A DNA stretch of 25,445 bases from assembly GCA_943912265.1 (NCBI GenBank), contig CALTTS010000026.1, positions 1-25,445 of the forward strand, given 5' to 3'. This DNA is from an uncultured Xanthomonas sp. Lineage in GTDB: Bacteria; Pseudomonadota; Gammaproteobacteria; Xanthomonadales; Xanthomonadaceae. The notes under the pieces are model-generated. The model was not told the DNA's origin. It was given only the letters and a program-made list of their open reading frames with translations, and did not search any database. The translations under genes were made by a program, and so were the position numbers. Below, piece by piece: positions 21,929 to 25,445 of this stretch. Position 1 is the stretch's first letter. Each line of letters begins with the position of its first letter.

Positions 21929-22386
21929 GGCATCGTCCTGCCGCCATTGTGGCAAGCACCGGCCGGCGCGCCATCGGCGTGGATGCGTTCGAGGATCGGG
22001 CAGGCCTCCGGGGCGCCTTCGCCCGGGCAGGCGGCCACCAGCGCGGCCAGCTCGTCGCGCATCGCCGTCATCCGCGCGATGCGCGCATCCAAGGCGTCCA
22101 GCCGCGCCTGCGCCTGCCGGCGGATGCCGTCCACGCCATGTTCGCGGTCGTCCTGCAAGCGCAGCAGCTGCGCGATTTCCTCCAGACTGAAACCCAGCTC
22201 CTTGGCGCCACGCACGAAGCGCACCTGCCGCACCGCGGCCTCGTCGTATTCGCGGTAGCCGGATGGCCGCCGCTGCGGCGCAGGCAGCAGGCCCTGACGC
22301 TCGTACCAGCGCAGCGTATCCGGCGACACCCCGGTGGCGCGGGCGAGGGTGCCGATGGTGAAGCTGCGGGCGGTCTTCGGGTCCAT
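21925..22386 (-). CDS. cueR: MerR-family copper-sensing regulator (CueR-like)
   Basis: 153-residue MerR-type activator. The winged-helix DNA-binding domain is FTIGTLARATGVSPDTLRWYERQGLLPAPQRRPSGYREY (positions 9-47), followed by a long dimer helix and a metal loop ACPGEGAPEACPI with Cys120 and Cys129. CueR-type sensors use this pair to bind one Cu(I) in linear geometry and underwind the promoter. The loop here has 8 residues between the cysteines, one more than the 7 in E. coli CueR. A third Cys-His pair (ACHN) is near the C-terminus. The gene leads the operon with the ATPase, so the protein regulates itself. The start ATG at 22384-22386 has no Shine-Dalgarno and is 7 nt from a -10; a longer frame to 22425 crosses the operator and is rejected. 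Confidence 0.92.
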   Translation of the reverse strand: MDPKTARSFTIGTLARATGVSPDTLRWYERQGLLPAPQRRPSGYREYDEAAVRQVRFVRGAKELGFSLEEIAQLLRLQDDREHGVDGIRRQAQARLDALDARIARMTAMRDELAALVAACPGEGAPEACPILERIHADGAPAGACHNGGRTMP

Positions 22387-22393
22387 GGCGTGC

Positions 22394-22425
22394 AGCCTAA
22401 ACCCTGGAGCCGGCTCCAGGGTCAA
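22394..22425 (-). promoter_or_regulatory. CueR-type promoter and operator of cueR-copA-copZ
   Basis: On the minus strand the -35 TTGACC (22420-22425) and -10 TAGGCT (22394-22399) are 20 bp apart (19 with TTAGGC), the long spacing typical of MerR-family promoters. The spacer holds a perfect 22-bp palindrome at 22401-22422 (half-site ACCCTGGAGCC), comparable to the ACCTTG...CAAGGT dyads bound by CueR and MerR. The -10 ends 7 nt before the cueR ATG, so the transcript should be leaderless. Confidence 0.85.
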
Positions 22426-22484
22426 GCATCGCGGCCGCGGCGTTCAAGCGCCGTTTCCGCTTGTCCTGCGCAGGCATGCGGTGC

Positions 22485-22515
22485 TTGCCCGGCGCGGCCG
22501 GCTTCGTGGTTCAAT
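22485..22515 (+). promoter_or_regulatory. putative promoter of copL, leaderless arrangement
   Basis: TTCAAT (22510-22515) is separated from the copL ATG at 22522 by 6 nt, matching the geometry at queD and msrC. TTGCCC (22485-22490) is 19 bp upstream. No CueR-type dyad lies in this spacer. A 10-bp palindrome, CCTGCGCAGG, is centred near 22469. Confidence 0.4.
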
Positions 22516-22521
22516 GGCGGC

Positions 22522-22956
22522 ATGTCGCCGTTCCCGCTGCTGCTGCGCCTGCTGCTGTGCGTCTGCCTCGTGCTGAACGGGCCGGCCACGCTGGCGGCCG
22601 CGCCGATGCCGGGCGATGCGATGCCGGCGCACGCGCACGGCATGGCCGCCGCCCTGGACGAGGATGCGGATTGCGGGCATGCACCGGCGGCCATGCCGAT
22701 GCCGATGCACCATGCCGCGGGCACGGCGATGGCCGGCCACGGCCACGACTGCTGCGATCCCGGCCAGCCCCCGCATCCGGACGGCCTCCACTGCCCGCAT
22801 CCCTGCCACGCCGTCGGCGCCTCGGTCGCCGTGCTGCCCGCGCTGCCGGTGCTGGCCACCATGCGCCCCTTGCCGACCCGCTTCGCCAGCGTCCACGCCG
22901 CATCGGCGTCGCCGCCACGCGTGCCCCTGCACCGCCCGCCCATCGCCTCGGCCTGA
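22522..22956 (+). CDS. copL: CopL-family metal-binding regulatory protein
   Basis: 144-residue protein with a hydrophobic N-terminal signal or anchor (PLLLRLLLCVCLVLNGPATLAA) followed by a His/Met/Cys-rich stretch: PAHAHGM, MPMPMHHA, GHGHDCCDPG, HCPHPCH. This composition and the position directly upstream of a copper oxidase gene match CopL of Xanthomonas, reported as needed for copper-induced expression of copAB. How CopL works is not settled, and regulation in cis by the copL RNA or its translation is possible. The start ATG at 22522 gives the signal-like N-terminus; the open frame extends upstream to 21949 on the plus strand, but that part is antisense to cueR and rejected. It is 119 nt from the oxidase start. 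Confidence 0.85.
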   Translation: MSPFPLLLRLLLCVCLVLNGPATLAAAPMPGDAMPAHAHGMAAALDEDADCGHAPAAMPMPMHHAAGTAMAGHGHDCCDPGQPPHPDGLHCPHPCHAVGASVAVLPALPVLATMRPLPTRFASVHAASASPPRVPLHRPPIASA

Positions 22957-22985
22957 TCGCCCGCCTCCTTGCGGAGGCCGTTGCC

Positions 22986-23055
22986 GGCGCGTCGTGAAGA
23001 CGCACCGGGCCCGTGTTCGCCGTACGCGTCGTACCGCCCCTCGCGTCTTCGCGCC
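22986..23055 (+). promoter_or_regulatory. long hairpin in the copL-copA intergenic RNA
   Basis: GGCGC (22986-22990) and GAAGACGC (22996-23003) pair with GCGTCTTCGCGCC (23043-23055) to form 13 bp with one 5-nt bulge (GTCGT). A separate short hairpin, GCCTCC-TTGC-GGAGGC at 22963-22978, lies just before. The structure ends 20 nt before the oxidase ATG, leaving the AGG at ~23065 exposed. It could be a leader-type control element. Confidence 0.45.
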
Positions 23056-23075
23056 GGCCCGATCAGGTCAACCCC

Positions 23076-24995
23076 ATGTCCCGCATTCCCGATTCCCCGC
23101 GGCAGCCTGCGCGCCGCCGCTTCGTCCAGGGGCTCGCGCTGGGCGGCATCGCCGCCGGCCTCGCCCCGTGGATGCGCCCGGCCTTCGCCGCCGGCACGCC
23201 GTCCAATGCCTTCTCGCCCGCACCGGAACTGGCCGGCACCGGCTTCGACCTCGCCATCGGCCGGAGCGCGGTCAATCTCACCGGCCGCACCCGCCCGGCC
23301 GTCACCGTCAACGGCAGCCTGCCCGCGCCGATCCTGCGCTGGCGCGAGGGCGATACCGTCAGCGTGCGCGTGGCCAACACGCTGCCCGATGCGGTCACCT
23401 CGCTGCACTGGCACGGCATCGTGCTGCCCGCCGACATGGACGGCGTGCCGGGCATGAGCTTCGACGGCATCGCCCCGGGCGAGGCGTACCTGTACCGCTT
23501 CGAGGTGCGCCAGGCGGGCACCTACTGGTACCACAGCCACTCGATGTTCCAGGAACAGGCCGGGCTGTACGGCGCGCTGGTCATCGATCCGCGCGAGCCG
23601 CCGCCCTGCCGCTGGGATCGCGAGCACGTGGTCCTGCTGTCGGACTGGACCGACCTGGACCCTGACGCGCTGTACGCCCGGCTCAAGAAGATGCCCGCGT
23701 ACGACAACCGCCACCAGCGCACCGTGGGCGACTTCGTCCGCGACGCACGCCGCGACGGCCTGCGCGCCACGCTGGCCGACCGCGGCATGTGGGGACGCAT
23801 GCGGATGACGCCCACCGACCTGTCCGACGTCGATGCCGGCACCTACACCTACCTGGTCAACGGCCTGCCGCCGGCGGCGAACTGGACCGGCCAGTTCCGC
23901 AGCGGCGAGCGCGTGCTGCTGCGCCTGATCAACGGCTCGGCGATGACCTATTTCGACGTGCGCATTCCCGGCCTGAAGATGACCGTGGTTGCCGTGGACG
24001 GGCAGTACGTGCATCCGGTGACGGTGGACGAGCTGCGCATGGCCGTGGCCGAGACCTTCGACGTGATCGTCGAGCCGTCCGGCCAGGATGCCTTCACCGT
24101 GTTCGCCCAGGACATGGGCCGCACCGGCTACGCCCGCGCCACCCTGGCCGTGCGCCCGGGGCTGGAAGCGCCGGTGCCGGCGCTCGATCCGCGCCCGATC
24201 CTGACCATGGCCGACATGGGCCACGACATGGCGGGCATGGGCAGCATGGACCACGCGTCGATGGGCCATGCAGGCACCCAGACCGGCACGATGCCCGCAA
24301 TGGATCACGCGGACATGGCGCACGACGGCATGGCGATGCCCGGCATGGACCACGCGGCCATGCACCATGCCGGCATGCAGCACGGCACGGCGGCCTCCGC
24401 TTCGATGGACCACGCCTCGATGCACGCGGCCACGATGTCCGGCGCGGCCCTGCCGCTGCCCGCCGCCGTGCATCACCCCGCCAGCGAATACCGCAACCCG
24501 CTGGTGGACATGCGCAGCAACGCCACCTCGCCGCGGCTGGACGACCCCGGCATCGGCCTGCGCGACAACGGCCGCAAGGTGTTGAGCTACGCCGACCTAC
24601 ACAGCCTGTTCCCCGACCCGGACGGGCGCGAACCTTCGCGCCAGATCGAACTGCACCTGACCGGGCACATGGAAAAGTTCGCGTGGTCGTTCGACGGCAT
24701 CCCGTTCGCTTCGGCCGAGCCCCTGCGCCTCACCTACGGCGAGCGCGTGCGCATCGTGCTGGTCAACGACACGATGATGCAGCACCCCATCCACCTGCAC
24801 GGCATGTGGAGCGATCTGGAAAACGCCGACGGCGCGTTCCAGGTACGCAAGCACACCGTGGACATGCCGCCGGGCACGCGCCGCAGCTACCGCGTGCGCG
24901 CCGATGCCCTCGGCCGCTGGGCCTGGCACTGCCACCTGCTCTACCACATGGCCGCCGGCATGATGCGCGAAGTGCGCGTGGAGGAGGCCGCATGA
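23076..24995 (+). CDS. copA: periplasmic multicopper oxidase, copper resistance protein CopA (PcoA-like)
   Basis: 639-residue multicopper oxidase. The twin-arginine signal RRRFVQGLALGG (Arg13-15) and cleavage near AFA-AGT predict folded export by Tat to the periplasm. Copper ligand motifs are HWHG at 111-114, WYHSH at 151-155, HPIHLHG at 570-576, and HCHLLYHMAAGM at 618-629 (type 1 and trinuclear sites). A Met/His-rich insert at ~378-456 repeats MDHA/GM/MAH units and is expected to bind Cu(I). In Pseudomonas syringae and E. coli PcoA this enzyme oxidises Cu(I) to less toxic Cu(II). The start ATG at 23076 has an AGG about 9 nt upstream and gives the Tat motif at the right distance. The stop overlaps the copB start by 4 nt (ATGA). 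Not the P-type ATPase of the same name. Confidence 0.96.
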   Translation: MSRIPDSPRQPARRRFVQGLALGGIAAGLAPWMRPAFAAGTPSNAFSPAPELAGTGFDLAIGRSAVNLTGRTRPAVTVNGSLPAPILRWREGDTVSVRVANTLPDAVTSLHWHGIVLPADMDGVPGMSFDGIAPGEAYLYRFEVRQAGTYWYHSHSMFQEQAGLYGALVIDPREPPPCRWDREHVVLLSDWTDLDPDALYARLKKMPAYDNRHQRTVGDFVRDARRDGLRATLADRGMWGRMRMTPTDLSDVDAGTYTYLVNGLPPAANWTGQFRSGERVLLRLINGSAMTYFDVRIPGLKMTVVAVDGQYVHPVTVDELRMAVAETFDVIVEPSGQDAFTVFAQDMGRTGYARATLAVRPGLEAPVPALDPRPILTMADMGHDMAGMGSMDHASMGHAGTQTGTMPAMDHADMAHDGMAMPGMDHAAMHHAGMQHGTAASASMDHASMHAATMSGAALPLPAAVHHPASEYRNPLVDMRSNATSPRLDDPGIGLRDNGRKVLSYADLHSLFPDPDGREPSRQIELHLTGHMEKFAWSFDGIPFASAEPLRLTYGERVRIVLVNDTMMQHPIHLHGMWSDLENADGAFQVRKHTVDMPPGTRRSYRVRADALGRWAWHCHLLYHMAAGMMREVRVEEAA

Positions 24996-25445
24996 ACGCC
25001 GCCCCGCACCTGCTTGCCACCGCCCTGCTGGCCGTCCTCGGCATCACGCCCTTGGCTGCACGCGCCCAAACTCCGACTTGCACGCCCGAACACGCGGCGA
25101 TGGGATATTGCACGATACCGGCAAGCCCCGCGACGCCGATGCCGACGCCGATGGCATCGATGCCCATGCACGCGATGCCGGGCATGGCGATGCCCGCGAC
25201 TACGCCACCGGCGGCTGATCCGGCGTGCCCACCCGCGCATGCCGCCATGGGCCACTGCACGCCCAAGCCCGCCAAGCCCGCCACACCGGCGTGTTCACCC
25301 GAACACGCGGCGATGGGGCATTGCACGATGCCGCCGCCCGCGTCCGCCTCACCGATGCCGATGGAATCCATGCCGATGCAGGCCATGTCAGGCATGGCGA
25401 TGCCCGCAAACACGCCGCCTGCCGCAGATCCGGCCTGCCCGCCAG
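24992..25445 (+). CDS. copB: copper resistance protein B, N-terminal Met-rich repeat region (3' partial)
   Basis: The ORF starts at 24992 (ATGA overlap with the oxidase stop; GGAGGAGG just upstream) and is open to the window edge. A signal peptide (HLLATALLAVLGITPLAARAQ) is followed by a copper-binding repeat region. The short unit C-x-PxHAAMGxC occurs three times and a fourth is cut off. These sit in a larger tandem unit of 71 residues with Met-rich runs (MASMPMHAMPGMAM, MESMPMQAMSGMAM). The outer-membrane barrel domain expected of CopB/PcoB must lie beyond the window, so the assignment rests on the position after copA and on the Met-rich N-terminus. Confidence 0.82.
   Translation, partial: MNAAPHLLATALLAVLGITPLAARAQTPTCTPEHAAMGYCTIPASPATPMPTPMASMPMHAMPGMAMPATTPPAADPACPPAHAAMGHCTPKPAKPATPACSPEHAAMGHCTMPPPASASPMPMESMPMQAMSGMAMPANTPPAADPACPP
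25085..25445 (+). repeat. 213-bp tandem repeat inside copB
   Basis: CCCGAACACGCGGCGATGGG begins at 25085 and again at 25298, giving a period of 213 bp (71 codons). The second copy runs at least to 25445 with near-identical protein (ATPPAADPACPP versus NTPPAADPACPP blocks) but diverged codons. The copy number beyond the window is unknown. Confidence 0.8.

Noticed and set aside
17624..22258. 1544-codon open frame on the plus strand across cds1, copZ, copA and cueR
   Set aside because: It is antisense to four well-supported genes and its translation is low-complexity His/Arg/Gly/Gln text with no domain, a typical shadow frame in high-GC DNA.
22485..22515. CueR operator for copL
   Set aside because: The 19-bp spacing fits a MerR-type promoter, but the spacer has no dyad like the one at 22401-22422.
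25085..25445. CRISPR-like or non-coding tandem repeat at the right edge
   Set aside because: The repeats keep reading frame, start directly after a signal peptide and vary at synonymous sites, so they are coding repeats of copB.

Overview
The window is about 25 kb of very GC-rich, densely coding bacterial chromosome. Gene content and protein style point to the gammaproteobacterial family Xanthomonadaceae/Lysobacteraceae (Xanthomonas, Lysobacter, Luteimonas and relatives): an rmlBACD operon, a CopL-CopA-CopB copper system, a PfeA/PfeE-like siderophore pair, and several genes with a -10 box only 6-7 nt before the ATG (leaderless style). I cannot name the species. I saw no mobile element, tRNA, rRNA or CRISPR array. 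Most of the window looks like core genome; the copper block at the right end is the most accessory-like part.

Layout. 1-161: tail of an unidentified Arg/Pro-rich reading frame, then the leaderless promoter of queD (162-527). 528-797: no protein gene, but a well-formed promoter and terminator bracket a candidate ~120-nt small RNA with two identical C-rich loops. 798-4252 (minus): dTDP-L-rhamnose operon rmlB-rmlA-rmlC-rmlD. 4371-5218 (plus): free methionine-(R)-sulfoxide reductase overlapping a TfoX C-terminal-domain gene. 5246-7476: adenosylcobalamin riboswitch followed by a BtuB-like receptor, ending in a bidirectional terminator. 7557-10941 (minus): ferric-catecholate receptor plus secreted esterase behind a Fur-like operator set inside the promoter. 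10988-12758 (minus): dinB and gph. 12873-14685 (plus): fabA-fabB, the anaerobic unsaturated fatty acid pair, behind a 15-bp direct repeat. 14704-15648 (minus): SH3-domain protein whose signal peptide appears to lie in another frame. 15823-17865 and 17906-19033 (minus): oligopeptidase A and a Cds1-like cysteine desulfhydrase.

19241-25445 is a divergent copper island. Leftward runs cueR-copA-copZ: sensor, P1B-type Cu(I) export ATPase and chaperone, with a perfect 22-bp dyad in the cueR promoter. Rightward runs copL-copA-copB: small metal-binding regulator, Tat-exported multicopper oxidase and Met-rich outer-membrane protein (cut by the window edge). Together they would remove copper from the cytoplasm and oxidise or sequester it in the periplasm. 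Two unrelated genes are called copA here: the ATPase (minus) and the oxidase (plus).

The least explained elements are the C-rich-loop small RNA, the hairpin between copL and copA, the fabAB direct repeats, and the long tandem repeat at the start of copB. All functional calls come from reading the sequence; no database search was run.
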